Source: Vibrio sp. 14G-20 (GTDB lineage Bacteria > Pseudomonadota > Gammaproteobacteria > Enterobacterales > Vibrionaceae). From it: a stretch of DNA of 49,740 bases. The position numbers and the translations under genes were made by a program. The stretch lies in the NCBI RefSeq assembly GCF_026241515.1, contig NZ_JAPHPW010000029.1:1-49740 (forward strand), written 5' to 3'. Positions 33,529 to 43,147 of the stretch are shown one piece after another (position 1 is the stretch's first letter; every line of letters starts with the position of its first letter). The notes beneath the pieces are model-generated. The model ran no database searches. It saw only the letters and a list, made by a program, of their open reading frames with translations, and was not told where the DNA came from.

Positions 33529-34692
33529 TTAACGCTCTACTTTTGGTGAGTAGATCGAATACGCGGTGATTTGCCCTGCCACAATCGCGGAGAACATAAA
33601 CAGTGCCGATAAACCAATACTCGGGATCGGCAAGATAGACTGCTCGAACACCGATTGGCTGGCACTCACCAGCACGCGGCTACCCGGAACCAAAATGATA
33701 ATGCCTTGCACGATGTAAATAGACCCCGTGAGCTCCATTTTTTTAGCAATCCAAGTCCCGTATAAAGTGATAAGAACTGTGGTTACCCAAGTACCGACAA
33801 CCCAACCACTATCAAAACCTAGATAGAACGGGCCCCACATACCAAGAACCGCAACTGGTAAGCCAAGCAAGATGTCTTTAGGGCGCGCATTGAACATCAC
33901 ACCGATAGATACAGAGATCAGCACCAAGCCAGATATATGCATCCACATTGGTACCGCATTGGTATAGTCGATGGAGACCGCTTGTCCCCATATCGCTTCA
34001 CCAATATTGAGCCCCATGATTATCCCAACAAACAGCTTTATCAGTGTTAAGGCACTCTGCCCTAATAAACTGGTACCCGAGACGAGATCGTTAAACGCCA
34101 AACATTCTAATGCGTTAGCTATCGATAATCCGGGGACGAACAAGACGATCGAGGCGATACACAACGCCCACACCGGAATCGGCAACCCTGTACTTGCCAG
34201 AAACGCCACAAAGATACCCGTTAGCAGTGCCGAGATGAATTCAACCGCGATAGCGCGACGTGAATGAAGAACTTGCTGACAGACCCAAACCATCAAACCC
34301 AATAACGCAGAAAAGCCAACCGCTTCCAACGTACTGCCCACCAGCATCAAATACGCAGGCGGAATACCCATATTGGCAAGTGCCGTCACAAATTTAGAGT
34401 ACCCGACAGGCTCTGGTACAGGCTCACTGCTCGGTTGGTTAATACGAATGATGGTATTTGCCAACAAACTCAGGTTAATTGACGCAGGCTTTAGACGCTT
34501 AAGAATAACGGCGTTGTTATCGTCTGGAAATTGATAGTTAATCGCAGTTGGCGTAGCTTGGATCATCACATCCACACCATGCTTTTTTGCATAGAATTGG
34601 GTGTATTTCTCTAGCTTGTAAGGAGCACAACCACTGCGGTGAAGAGTGTCACCAATTTCAACAATTTTGTTAATTCGGAACTGAGAAGGCAT
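33529..34692 (-). CDS. ThrE-family threonine/serine exporter
   Basis: A 387-residue inner-membrane protein of the ThrE (DUF1212) family. A cytosolic N-terminal domain (IGDTLHRSGCAPYKLEKYTQ, residues 10-29) precedes about ten membrane helices in two halves. The family marker FVPGLSIANALECLAFNDLVSGTS and the second-half ILVPGSRVLVSASQSVFEQ are both present, so ThrE and ThrE_2 halves are fused in one chain. It likely exports Thr/Ser or related compounds by proton exchange. I chose the ATG at 34692 (MPSQFRINKIVE); the frame is open to a TTG at 34773, neither with a good Shine-Dalgarno. Confidence 0.82.
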   Translation of the reverse strand: MPSQFRINKIVEIGDTLHRSGCAPYKLEKYTQFYAKKHGVDVMIQATPTAINYQFPDDNNAVILKRLKPASINLSLLANTIIRINQPSSEPVPEPVGYSKFVTALANMGIPPAYLMLVGSTLEAVGFSALLGLMVWVCQQVLHSRRAIAVEFISALLTGIFVAFLASTGLPIPVWALCIASIVLFVPGLSIANALECLAFNDLVSGTSLLGQSALTLIKLFVGIIMGLNIGEAIWGQAVSIDYTNAVPMWMHISGLVLISVSIGVMFNARPKDILLGLPVAVLGMWGPFYLGFDSGWVVGTWVTTVLITLYGTWIAKKMELTGSIYIVQGIIILVPGSRVLVSASQSVFEQSILPIPSIGLSALFMFSAIVAGQITAYSIYSPKVER

Positions 34693-35221
34693 GGGTATTT
34701 TAGGGGAGACAAAATGTGCGGCAAATGTACCAAACGATAGTCGGAATGACGAGGCTTTTGCGTGAATTATCAACTGAACTCGTTACTTTTTTCTGCAAAG
34801 GCTTAGAAGTCTCTATAACTCTACTCATTTGGGATTAGTTTACTGAATGCTTTGACCGACTAATAAGTAAGTTAAATTTATGCATTCAGATTGTTATTAA
34901 CGAACGCCAAAACACGAATAAAAATCAGTTTATGTTAACACTCCAAATACCTTAATTTTCATTAGATTTATGACAACTGAGCACCACCAAAGCAGGTTTA
35001 TAAATTAAGGTGTATTTATCGCAAAAAGCAGCATGACATTTACTATTATTGCTCGCCCTCCTTTTAACGAGATTTTAGTCACATTTTATTCACTCTCATA
35101 ACGCCAGATATGATTGAAAAACTAGCGGAGTGGTGGTTATGCGAGCACTTAGAATAAAAATGAAAGAAAAAGGTTTCGTTTTCAGTTAGATGTGGCATTA
35201 TCAAACTCGTTAAGACGATGT
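34693..35221. other. Intergenic region ahead of the tRNA genes
   Basis: About 530 bp, AT-rich. It holds the upstream part of the exporter frame, a possible promoter for the tRNA genes and a 16-codon frame (35139-35189, GGAG 8 nt upstream) which I do not trust. No other feature recognised. Confidence 0.4.
35174..35201 (+). promoter_or_regulatory. Probable tRNA promoter
   Basis: A -35-like TTTCGT (35174-35179) and a -10-like CATTAT (35196-35201), 16 bp apart, lie about 20 bp ahead of the first tRNA gene. The match is moderate. Confidence 0.4.
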
Positions 35222-35296
<75 letters not shown>

Positions 35297-35334
35297 GTCT
35301 TCTTGATGCCTCAGTCTTACTCTTAAGACAGTGT

Positions 35335-35409
<75 letters not shown>

Positions 35410-35647
35410 ATCCTACTTAGGCTTTATTCAGCCGAAACTCTCCCAAAGATCAAACGCTTCAATATCAATTTTATTGTCTCTAGATAAATCCGTTAACTCA
35501 CTCTATTGCTTCGTATTTTAATAGCTAATACCACTGTTCTACTTTTAGTCGTTTTCGAAGTTGTTCCAATTTAATAATCTTGGTCAATATCCGAAAACAC
35601 AGTTGTGTTAATGTGCGCGCATTAGCAACAACCAAAAATAATTAAAA

Positions 35648-35905
35648 ATGTTTAAAAGCAATGATTTAACAATAAACATCGAAGCAATCAATGTCGCACT
35701 GTCAAAAGTCGAAAATGCGAACAAAATTCAGCTTAATACGTTGAAAGGTTATGTGAGCAGCGAACCAGAACAGGCCGTGCTTGCGTTTCGTTCTTTGAAT
35801 GAAGTGGACTCGATCGACGACAAGCTTAAGAAGATCATGTCAGAGTTACCGCACCTGAGCGGTGAGGCTCACCACCTACTGGAAACGTCGATCCTATTAC
35901 AGTAG
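35648..35905 (+). CDS. Hypothetical 85-residue protein
   Basis: A small acidic, helical, soluble protein (INIEAINVALSKVENANK; DDKLKKIMSELPHLSG; EAHHLLETSILLQ) with no membrane segment or signal peptide. No family recognised. The Shine-Dalgarno is weak (upstream is AT-rich), but a good terminator follows 9 bp after the stop, and the codon pattern looks coding. It follows the two tRNA genes at about 240 bp. Confidence 0.65.
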   Translation: MFKSNDLTINIEAINVALSKVENANKIQLNTLKGYVSSEPEQAVLAFRSLNEVDSIDDKLKKIMSELPHLSGEAHHLLETSILLQ

Positions 35906-35913
35906 TGGCAAAG

Positions 35914-35965
35914 AAAGATAAGTCTCAGCCAGCACATATGCGTGAGTTAAGACTTATCTTTAATC
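35914..35965. terminator. Terminator between the 85-aa gene and the copper operon
   Basis: aaagataagtct (35914-35925) pairs perfectly with agacttatcttt (35950-35961), 12 bp with a 24-nt loop, with A/T runs on both sides. Works for the 85-residue gene and possibly for the copper operon arriving from the right. Confidence 0.8.
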
Positions 35966-36031
35966 TTTCGGCTTTGTCGCCCTTAGTTATTTAGTACCTG
36001 TCTATTTAGGTATCTAGATATCAATTAATGC

Positions 36032-36607
36032 CTAAAGCGTTACCGACTTAACCATGCCTGCTTCTGCGTGCCCTGGAATATTACAGGCAAACTCGACGTG
36101 ATTATCACCATGAAAATACCAAAGCATGTGCTTCGCTTTACCCGGTTTCACCGTCACTGTACTGCCAGAATCATGGTGGTGGTTGCCCATCTTCTTCATC
36201 ATTTCACGATGCTCTAACTGCTCCGCGGCAGAACCAATCGAGAATTCGTGGTCTATCTTGCCTGTGTTCATCACTACAAACTGCACCACGTCATTGGGCT
36301 CAATATCGACCTTGTTCTTAAACGTAATTCTCATGTCGTCACTCAGTAGAACATGAACCACTTTATCGGGTTTCGCGCCTGTTGCTGGCATACCCACTTC
36401 AGACATGCCTTCCATATCCATCATTCCATCCATGTTCATCATCATTGAATGGTCCATCTTCCCATCCTTCATCATGCTGTGATCCATTTTTGAATGATCC
36501 ATCTCCCCATTTTTCATCATTGAGTGATCCATATTTGAGTGGTCCATTTCAGCAAAAGCCGTTGCAGTAGTTAACGTCAGTGCAATCGCAATAAGTGTCT
36601 TTTTCAT
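36032..36607 (-). CDS. Met/His-rich cupredoxin (copper-binding periplasmic protein)
   Basis: A 191-residue exported protein. A signal peptide covers about 1-19. A tandem Met/His region follows (22-68: repeats of MDHSxM, MDHSMMK, then DGMMDMEGM), suited to bind Cu(I)/Ag(I). The rest is a cupredoxin domain with type 1 copper ligands in place: His120 (KIDHEFSIG), Cys175 (FACNIPGH), His180 and Met185. It resembles CopI-like copper-tolerance proteins of Vibrio. It is the last gene of the cus operon (106 bp after cusA), so it probably binds or oxidises copper in the periplasm. AAGGA precedes the ATG. Confidence 0.85.
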   Translation of the reverse strand: MKKTLIAIALTLTTATAFAEMDHSNMDHSMMKNGEMDHSKMDHSMMKDGKMDHSMMMNMDGMMDMEGMSEVGMPATGAKPDKVVHVLLSDDMRITFKNKVDIEPNDVVQFVVMNTGKIDHEFSIGSAAEQLEHREMMKKMGNHHHDSGSTVTVKPGKAKHMLWYFHGDNHVEFACNIPGHAEAGMVKSVTL

Positions 36608-36713
36608 GATCGTTCCTTAGATTAATTCAGTTATTTATTTGTTAGTTTCACATGTTCATGTGGTACGCCCTTACCCACTCTGTTTTGGCAAGTAAGGACT
36701 AATAATCAATACG

Positions 36714-39700
36714 TTATTTGTTTGTCTCGTTTTGGCTGTGCGTAATCTCACGCTGTTTCCAGAGCTTAAAGATTGCAGGCAACACCAGTAGGGTAAGCAA
36801 CAGTGCCGACGCCATTCCGCCTATCATCGGCGCGGCAATTCGTTGCATCACTTCTGAGCCCGTACCCTCGCCATACATAATTGGAATGAGACCAATGATC
36901 ACCGTAAGAACCGTCATCATCACAGGGCGCACACGCAGTCCTGCGCCTTCTCTAATGGCATCGGTTAGATCAGCTTGTTGAAGCGTTTGTTGGTTCTGTT
37001 CTGCATCGAGCTTTTTGTAGTGCCATGCTTGGTTTAGGTAGACCAACATGATCACACCTATCTCGACCGCAACGCCTGCAAGTGCAATAAAGCCAACACC
37101 CACGGCTATCGAGAAGTTGTAATTGAGGTAATGCATCAACCACAGTCCACCCACCATAGCCAAAGGAAGTGTTGCCATGATCATCATCACTTCACCGACG
37201 CGGCGGAAGCTTAGGTAGAGCAACAACATGATGATGGCGATGGTGATTGGCACAACGACACTCAAACGCTCCTTCGCGCGCTCCATGTATTCGTATTGAC
37301 CAGACCAAGCGAGCGAGTAACCCGCAGGTAATACAACTTGTTCGGCAACGACTTGTTGCGCTTCAGCCACATAAGAACCTAAGTCACGCCCTTCGATGTC
37401 AACGAACACCCAACCATTAGGACGCGCGTTCTCCGTCTTTATCATTGGAGGCCCATCTTCATAACGAATATCCGCAACATCAGAAAGAGCAATTCGCGCT
37501 CCATTTGGTGTCACTAACGGCAGGTTCTGTAACTTGACGACAGAATCACGATAGCTTTGTGGGTAACGTACATTGATTGGGTAACGTTCTAGCCCTTCAA
37601 CAGTTTCACCCACATTCATCCCGCCGACCGCAGTCGAGATAACCTGTTGCACTTCTTTAATGCTCAAGCCATATCGCGCAGCAGAGCGGCGTTTGATATC
37701 TATCGTCACATAACGACCACCAGCCACACGTTCGGCATACACAGAAGCCGTACCGCTAACACCATTTAAGATAGGTTCCAGCTGAGAACCAATATCTTCA
37801 ATCACGCTCAGATCCGGGCCTGCGATTTTGATACCGATTGGGGTTTTAATGCCGGTCGCTAACATGTCGATACGGGTTTTGATTGGCATAACCCACGCAT
37901 TGGTCAAACCTGGGAACTGAATCAGATCATCAAACTCTTTGCGCAGCGACTCCGTAGTGACACCGTCACGCCATTCGTCGCGTGGTTTAAGCTGAATAAC
38001 CGTTTCAATCATGGTCAGTGGTGCTGGATCGGTTGCTGTCTCTGCTCGACCAATTTTTCCCCAAGTAGTTTCCACCTCTGGAATGGTTTTGATGAGCTTG
38101 TTGGTTTGTTGCAACAACTCACGAGCCTTACCTATTGAGATGCCCGGATACGTGGTTGGCATGTACATCAAATCCCCTTCGTCCAAAGGAGGAATGAACT
38201 CACTACCAAGCTTACTGGTTGGGTAATAAGCAGACACCATTAAGCCAAGTGCGATAACAATCATCACCTTTGGATATTTTAAGCTGAGGTTTAGAAGCGG
38301 TTTGTACATCGCCACTAGGCTACGGTTTACTGGGTTTTTATGTTCAGGTAGCACGTTGCCGCGAATGAAATAACCCATTAGCACAGGCACAAGCGTGATA
38401 GCCAAACCCGCCGCTGCCGCCATCGCATACGTCTTGGTAAACGCAAGCGGCGAGAACATCTTGCCTTCTTGTCCTTCTAACGCGAACACAGGCACAAAGC
38501 TCAAGGTAATGATGATCAGCGAGAAGAACAGTGGCGCACCAACTTCTTCAGCCGCCTTGCCAATCACCTGCCAACGGTTTTTATCAGTCAGAGGCGTTCG
38601 TTCTATGTGCTTATGAACGTTCTCTATCATCACTATGGCACCATCCACCATGGCACCAATCGCAATCGCTATTCCGCCAAGAGACATGATGTTGGCGTTA
38701 ATACCCTGCCAATGCATTACGATAAACGCACCCAAGATACCAACTGGTAAACTTAGTGCGATAACCAACGACGAGCGGATATGGAACAAGAACAATGCAC
38801 ACACGACGGCGACCACGATGAACTCTTCAGCCAGCTTCTTCCATAGGTTTTCAACGGCTGAATCAATAAGAGTTGAACGATCATAAGTCGCGACAATCTC
38901 GACACCATCAGGTAAGCCGGCTTGCAGTTCTGCGAGCTTGGATTTAACCGAGTCGATCACTTCACTGGCATTTTCACCAAAGCGCATCACGATAACGCCG
39001 CCAACCGCTTCGCCCTCACCATTGAGTTCAGAGATACCACGACGCATTTGCGGGCCAAGGTTAATGTCAGCAATGTCGCCCAATAACAGAGGAGTGCCCT
39101 TGTCGGTCACTTTTAGCGGCAGAGATTGGATGTCTTCAATACTTGTAAGGTAACCCGTGGTGCGAACCATGTGCTCGGCTTCGGCAATTTCAACCACTGA
39201 CGCGCCGGTTTCTTGGTTACCATCTTGGATAGCCTTATTGACTTGTTGTAGCGTTAGGTCATAAGCACGTAGCTTGGCCGGATCTATCTGAACCTGATAT
39301 TGCTTCACCATGCCACCGACAGTCGCGACTTCAGACACACCATCAACAGTTTGAAGCTCGTATTTCAAGAACCAGTCTTGCAAACTACGAAGTTCCGCTA
39401 AGTCGTGCTGACCGGTTTTGTCTTGCAGAACGTAGCTGTAAACCCAGCCCACACCAGTTGCATCGGGTCCTAATGTTGGCTTGGCACTTGATGGCAAGTT
39501 AGGAGCCACTTGGCTTAAGTACTCCAACACTCGTGAACGCGCCCAGTACATATCGGTATCGTCATTGAAGATGATATAGACATAGGAATCACCAAAGAAC
39601 GAGTAGCCACGAACCGTTTCTGCACCCGGAACGGCTAACATCGCCGTTGTGAGCGGATAGGTCACCTGATCTTCGACTACTTGAGGCGCTTGCCCCGGAT

Positions 39701-39857
39701 AGCTGGTTTTGATGATCACCTGAACATCAGAAAGATCTGGAATAGCATCGACGGGCGTATTTTTAACGCTGTATAAGCCGCCAAATACGATGGCTACAGT
39801 GGCAACCAGCACTAAGAAGCGGTTGCTAATAGACCAGCGAATGATTGCATTGATCAT
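36714..39857 (-). CDS. cusA: CusA-type heavy-metal RND efflux pump
   Basis: A 1047-residue inner-membrane RND pump that expels Cu(I)/Ag(I) from the periplasm or cytoplasm through CusB and CusC, driven by proton flow. Twelve predicted membrane helices and two large periplasmic loops, as in CzcA/CusA. The three Met residues that carry metal in E. coli CusA (Met573, Met623, Met672) are conserved here in GDLMYMPTTY, APLTMIETV and RIDMLATGI. This supports Cu/Ag over Zn/Co/Cd. Its start overlaps the cusB stop by four bases (ATGA), so translation is coupled. Confidence 0.94.
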   Translation of the reverse strand: MINAIIRWSISNRFLVLVATVAIVFGGLYSVKNTPVDAIPDLSDVQVIIKTSYPGQAPQVVEDQVTYPLTTAMLAVPGAETVRGYSFFGDSYVYIIFNDDTDMYWARSRVLEYLSQVAPNLPSSAKPTLGPDATGVGWVYSYVLQDKTGQHDLAELRSLQDWFLKYELQTVDGVSEVATVGGMVKQYQVQIDPAKLRAYDLTLQQVNKAIQDGNQETGASVVEIAEAEHMVRTTGYLTSIEDIQSLPLKVTDKGTPLLLGDIADINLGPQMRRGISELNGEGEAVGGVIVMRFGENASEVIDSVKSKLAELQAGLPDGVEIVATYDRSTLIDSAVENLWKKLAEEFIVVAVVCALFLFHIRSSLVIALSLPVGILGAFIVMHWQGINANIMSLGGIAIAIGAMVDGAIVMIENVHKHIERTPLTDKNRWQVIGKAAEEVGAPLFFSLIIITLSFVPVFALEGQEGKMFSPLAFTKTYAMAAAAGLAITLVPVLMGYFIRGNVLPEHKNPVNRSLVAMYKPLLNLSLKYPKVMIVIALGLMVSAYYPTSKLGSEFIPPLDEGDLMYMPTTYPGISIGKARELLQQTNKLIKTIPEVETTWGKIGRAETATDPAPLTMIETVIQLKPRDEWRDGVTTESLRKEFDDLIQFPGLTNAWVMPIKTRIDMLATGIKTPIGIKIAGPDLSVIEDIGSQLEPILNGVSGTASVYAERVAGGRYVTIDIKRRSAARYGLSIKEVQQVISTAVGGMNVGETVEGLERYPINVRYPQSYRDSVVKLQNLPLVTPNGARIALSDVADIRYEDGPPMIKTENARPNGWVFVDIEGRDLGSYVAEAQQVVAEQVVLPAGYSLAWSGQYEYMERAKERLSVVVPITIAIIMLLLYLSFRRVGEVMMIMATLPLAMVGGLWLMHYLNYNFSIAVGVGFIALAGVAVEIGVIMLVYLNQAWHYKKLDAEQNQQTLQQADLTDAIREGAGLRVRPVMMTVLTVIIGLIPIMYGEGTGSEVMQRIAAPMIGGMASALLLTLLVLPAIFKLWKQREITHSQNETNK

Positions 39858-41593
39858 AGTTCGCCCTCACCCGTGCTATTCGTCGGTTCGAGAGATTTGA
39901 GCACATAATCAGAACCTTGCTTCGCCACTAGAAACCGAATGCTTTGACCTTCGGCAAACTCGGATAAATCAAGGTCTTCACTTACTTGGAAGTTCATCTC
40001 CCCCGCTTTCCAATCCCACTCGGGTACTGGCTTGTGATTTACCGTGATCATGCCAAAATCTGCCATCAACATGGTGATGTCTCCCTTCACCCACACTTCG
40101 CCCGCCATTTGATGCTCGCTCACTTTATAATCAACGACTTCATACTGGCCTGATTCCGTTTTCATCATTTCAAAATCAACCACTTGCCCACGCTTCACGT
40201 CAGCCATATCTAAGCCTTCAGCAAAGGCGAAATTCATCACCATGCCCGGCCAATCCCATTCAGGAACAGGTTGGTGATTGATGGTCGCCATACGGCTGCC
40301 TTGCATCACATCTGCAATTTCACCTTTTGCCCACACGGTTTCAGCCTCTTCCTCAACGCCATTGATGCGTGACAGATCAGCAGATTGGCTCGATTCAGAA
40401 TCCAACATAAAGTGCGCAGAAGTCACGATATGTTCACCTTGTTCAAGCCCTTGCAACACCTCGATCTTCTCGTCAGCTTCACGCCCGACTTCAATGCGTG
40501 CTGAACGGTATTTACCCTCACCTTCGGACAACACTACTCGTGTCATGCCACCAGAATGAATCACCGACGATCTTGGGATAGTAAGAACAGATTCATCACT
40601 GATTGGCTTCAACGCAATATTGGCGAACATGTTCGGTTTTAGCTCGCCATTAGGATTCGAGAACTTCAAACGAACGCGTAAAGTTCGAGTTTTTGGGTCA
40701 AGGATTGGGTAAACGTAATCGACATTACCTAACCACTCTTTGCCGGGAATGGCATCTAGAGTCATCACCGCATTGCTGCCTGATGAGATCCAGTGAGCTT
40801 GGCGCTCAAACACTTCGGCATCAACCCACACCTCGTCTAGAGGGCCTGCGCTGATTACCGCTTGCGCAGGCGAAAGATAACCACCCTCACGAATATTGAG
40901 GCTAGCGATAACGCCATCTGCGGGTGCTTTAATTTTTATGGTTTGCGAGGCTTTACCTCGGCGAGTGATCGAACGAATCTGATCTTTATCGACACCCAAG
41001 GTGATCAAGCGTTCAGTGGATCCCTGGACCAACCCTTTGCGACCCGTTTTGTATGCACTAAGTAACTCTTCTTGTGCCTTAACCAGCTCTGTAGAATAAA
41101 GTGTGAACAGCACATCGCCCTTATTCACCTTCTCACCAACAGCATTGATATAAAGCTTCTCAACCCAGCCTGCTGCTCTTACGTTGGTTTGCCACAATGT
41201 ACTTTCATCGAACGCCACGTAACCCACGGTTTCAATACGAGGAGACAACGCTTCAAAGTTAACTTTTGCTGTTTTGACACCAAGATTATTTTCTACTGAC
41301 GGGTCGATATACACAGTTCCCGCCTTGTCTGCTCCCGCACTTGAGTCATCCGCATAAACAGGAATTAAATCCATCCCCATAGGCGACTGACCCGGTTTGT
41401 CTCGCTGATAATTTGGGTCCATAGGCGCAACCCAATACAGAGGTTCATTACTTTCGTCAGCTTTAGATTCAGCTCCTTCAGTACCTGCCATCGATGACAT
41501 ATTATGTGCTGACCCAACAACAAAGTGATTCACACCAAAACCCAATGCACCACCGACCAACAAAGCGATAGTCGCTACTTTTACTGTATTCAT
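39854..41593 (-). CDS. cusB: CusB-type adaptor with two fused CusF domains
   Basis: A 579-residue periplasmic adaptor linking CusA to CusC. An N-terminal anchor (about 5-30) leads to a heavy-metal-binding segment (YWVAPMDPNYQRDKPGQSP, about 53-80), then alpha-hairpin, lipoyl and beta-barrel domains (about 100-400). Unusually, two CusF-like domains are fused at the C-terminus (about 415-490 and 497-570). Domain 1 keeps the CusF ligands in NHQPVPEWDWPGMVMNF (His, Trp, Met, Met). Domain 2 has NHKPVPEWDWKAGEMNF, losing the first Met. CusF normally is a separate chaperone; here it is part of the adaptor. The cusC stop overlaps its Shine-Dalgarno. Confidence 0.92.
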   Translation of the reverse strand: MNTVKVATIALLVGGALGFGVNHFVVGSAHNMSSMAGTEGAESKADESNEPLYWVAPMDPNYQRDKPGQSPMGMDLIPVYADDSSAGADKAGTVYIDPSVENNLGVKTAKVNFEALSPRIETVGYVAFDESTLWQTNVRAAGWVEKLYINAVGEKVNKGDVLFTLYSTELVKAQEELLSAYKTGRKGLVQGSTERLITLGVDKDQIRSITRRGKASQTIKIKAPADGVIASLNIREGGYLSPAQAVISAGPLDEVWVDAEVFERQAHWISSGSNAVMTLDAIPGKEWLGNVDYVYPILDPKTRTLRVRLKFSNPNGELKPNMFANIALKPISDESVLTIPRSSVIHSGGMTRVVLSEGEGKYRSARIEVGREADEKIEVLQGLEQGEHIVTSAHFMLDSESSQSADLSRINGVEEEAETVWAKGEIADVMQGSRMATINHQPVPEWDWPGMVMNFAFAEGLDMADVKRGQVVDFEMMKTESGQYEVVDYKVSEHQMAGEVWVKGDITMLMADFGMITVNHKPVPEWDWKAGEMNFQVSEDLDLSEFAEGQSIRFLVAKQGSDYVLKSLEPTNSTGEGEL

Positions 41594-41596
41594 TGT

Positions 41597-43054
41597 CTAT
41601 TCCTTTACTGATTGGCTGTTGTTTTGAGTTACGGTGGGGTTGAGTTGCGGTTGCTTAACTTGGTAGTCAAAACCACTGACCAGTGAGGCCAGTTTGCTAT
41701 TTACGATGTTGAGATCAGTGATTAGGCGTTGCTGTTCAAGCTGGAGTGCTAGTTCATCCGCCGTTGCTGCAATAACATCGTTAAATTGTGCGGTGTTGTT
41801 TTGATAGCCTCTTTCCACCGCACTAATTCGAGCGGCAGTTTGAGGAAGCAAAGTGCTTTGGTAGCGTTCTAAACGCTGGGTGAGGTTCGCCTTATCAACC
41901 AATAATGCATTCACTTGCGCGTTCATTTGGGAAAGTAAGGTGTCTTTTTGGGATTTAGCTGCACCGACTTGGTACTGAGCCGCCGACAAGTTCTTATCCT
42001 GTCGGTTACCCGTAAACAAAGGGATATCGACAGTAAGATAAGCACTGACAAGATCAGAGGCAGGTTCGCCAGCCATGTTGTTCGCTTGTCGATGGGCATA
42101 CATCACTTCCACGCCAAACTGAGGCGTATACGCTTGCTCAGCTAGCTCTACTTGAGTTTGATTAGATGAGATAGTCGCATCTGTGATCTTGACGAGCGGA
42201 TGATCCGTCAACAGTTGATAGTGCTTGGTTGAATCACGGTTAGTCGCCAGCTTGCTCTCCAATAACGACCAATCAATGTAGTTGGTCGCATGAAGCCTCC
42301 CCTGAGGATCAAGAGCCTGAGAGTCAATCGCTTGGTTCCCTAACCAATCAGAACCGAGCCACTCAGACAGTTGAGAGATCAGACGGCGTTGAACTTGCTG
42401 ATTGGCTTGCAACTTTTCATCGAGCTTGCTGACTTGAAGCTGAGCATTAAGCAGATCTTGAGCTTCGCTTTTACCAATCGAGTAGTTGGTTTGCACATAG
42501 TTTTCTAGCTCAACCAAAAGGCGTCGGTTTTCACGCATAACACCTTCTGCGACTTTCTGGTAACCCAATTCAAGCCAAAGCTGCGTCATGCTGTTAGCAA
42601 CGGTAAGCTCACGAGCCTGCACTTGAAGCGCTAACCCATCCGCTTGCTGACCGGCTTTTTTCTGCTGAAGATCCAGCGTATCGCCACGTTCAAATTGCTG
42701 CATTAGACCGACCGAAATATTGGTCATCGGGTCTTCATCAAACTGGAAGCCATCGACTGGCAGACCGCCAAATCCGACTTTTAGTTTCGGATCCATCAAG
42801 GTTGCGCTGGCAATACCGGTTTCTCGCATCGCTTGTGACTGAGCAAAGTACTGCTTGCGGTTACCGTCTTGGCTTAAGGCTATCTCAATCAATGTATTGA
42901 GTTGCTGTGTTGATCTCTGTGGATCGGCTTGTGTTGAAGTAGGCGCAGCAGCTAAAGCACTGGCCGAAATAAAGGCAGTACTCGAAACAAAGGCAACAGC
43001 AACCACGACACTCGCGTTTATTTTAAACACGGAGGTTGTTGGTTTTATATTCAC
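41597..43054 (-). CDS. cusC: CusC-type outer-membrane channel (TolC family)
   Basis: A 485-residue TolC-family protein forming the outer-membrane part of the Cus complex. A signal peptide covers about 1-36 (ends ALA). Two repeats of helical hairpins follow, with NAQLQVSKLDEKLQANQQVQ and YQNNTAQFNDVIAATADELA as typical coiled regions. E. coli CusC is a lipoprotein; no lipobox is seen here. The start is a GTG at 43054 with only a weak GGA upstream. It precedes cusB by 3 bp and follows the leader gene by about 94 bp. Confidence 0.88.
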   Translation of the reverse strand: MNIKPTTSVFKINASVVVAVAFVSSTAFISASALAAAPTSTQADPQRSTQQLNTLIEIALSQDGNRKQYFAQSQAMRETGIASATLMDPKLKVGFGGLPVDGFQFDEDPMTNISVGLMQQFERGDTLDLQQKKAGQQADGLALQVQARELTVANSMTQLWLELGYQKVAEGVMRENRRLLVELENYVQTNYSIGKSEAQDLLNAQLQVSKLDEKLQANQQVQRRLISQLSEWLGSDWLGNQAIDSQALDPQGRLHATNYIDWSLLESKLATNRDSTKHYQLLTDHPLVKITDATISSNQTQVELAEQAYTPQFGVEVMYAHRQANNMAGEPASDLVSAYLTVDIPLFTGNRQDKNLSAAQYQVGAAKSQKDTLLSQMNAQVNALLVDKANLTQRLERYQSTLLPQTAARISAVERGYQNNTAQFNDVIAATADELALQLEQQRLITDLNIVNSKLASLVSGFDYQVKQPQLNPTVTQNNSQSVKE

Positions 43055-43147
43055 AATGAATGTCCATATCTAGCGTTAAATAACGCATATAAAAGATTGG
43101 CGTATCAGATTTATTCCCCTGATATCGCTATGTTTTTAGATATAGAT

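Noticed and set aside
35139..35189. A 16-codon frame with GGAG upstream, ahead of the tRNA genes
   Set aside because: Too short to judge, and it overlaps the likely tRNA promoter; kept only as a note.
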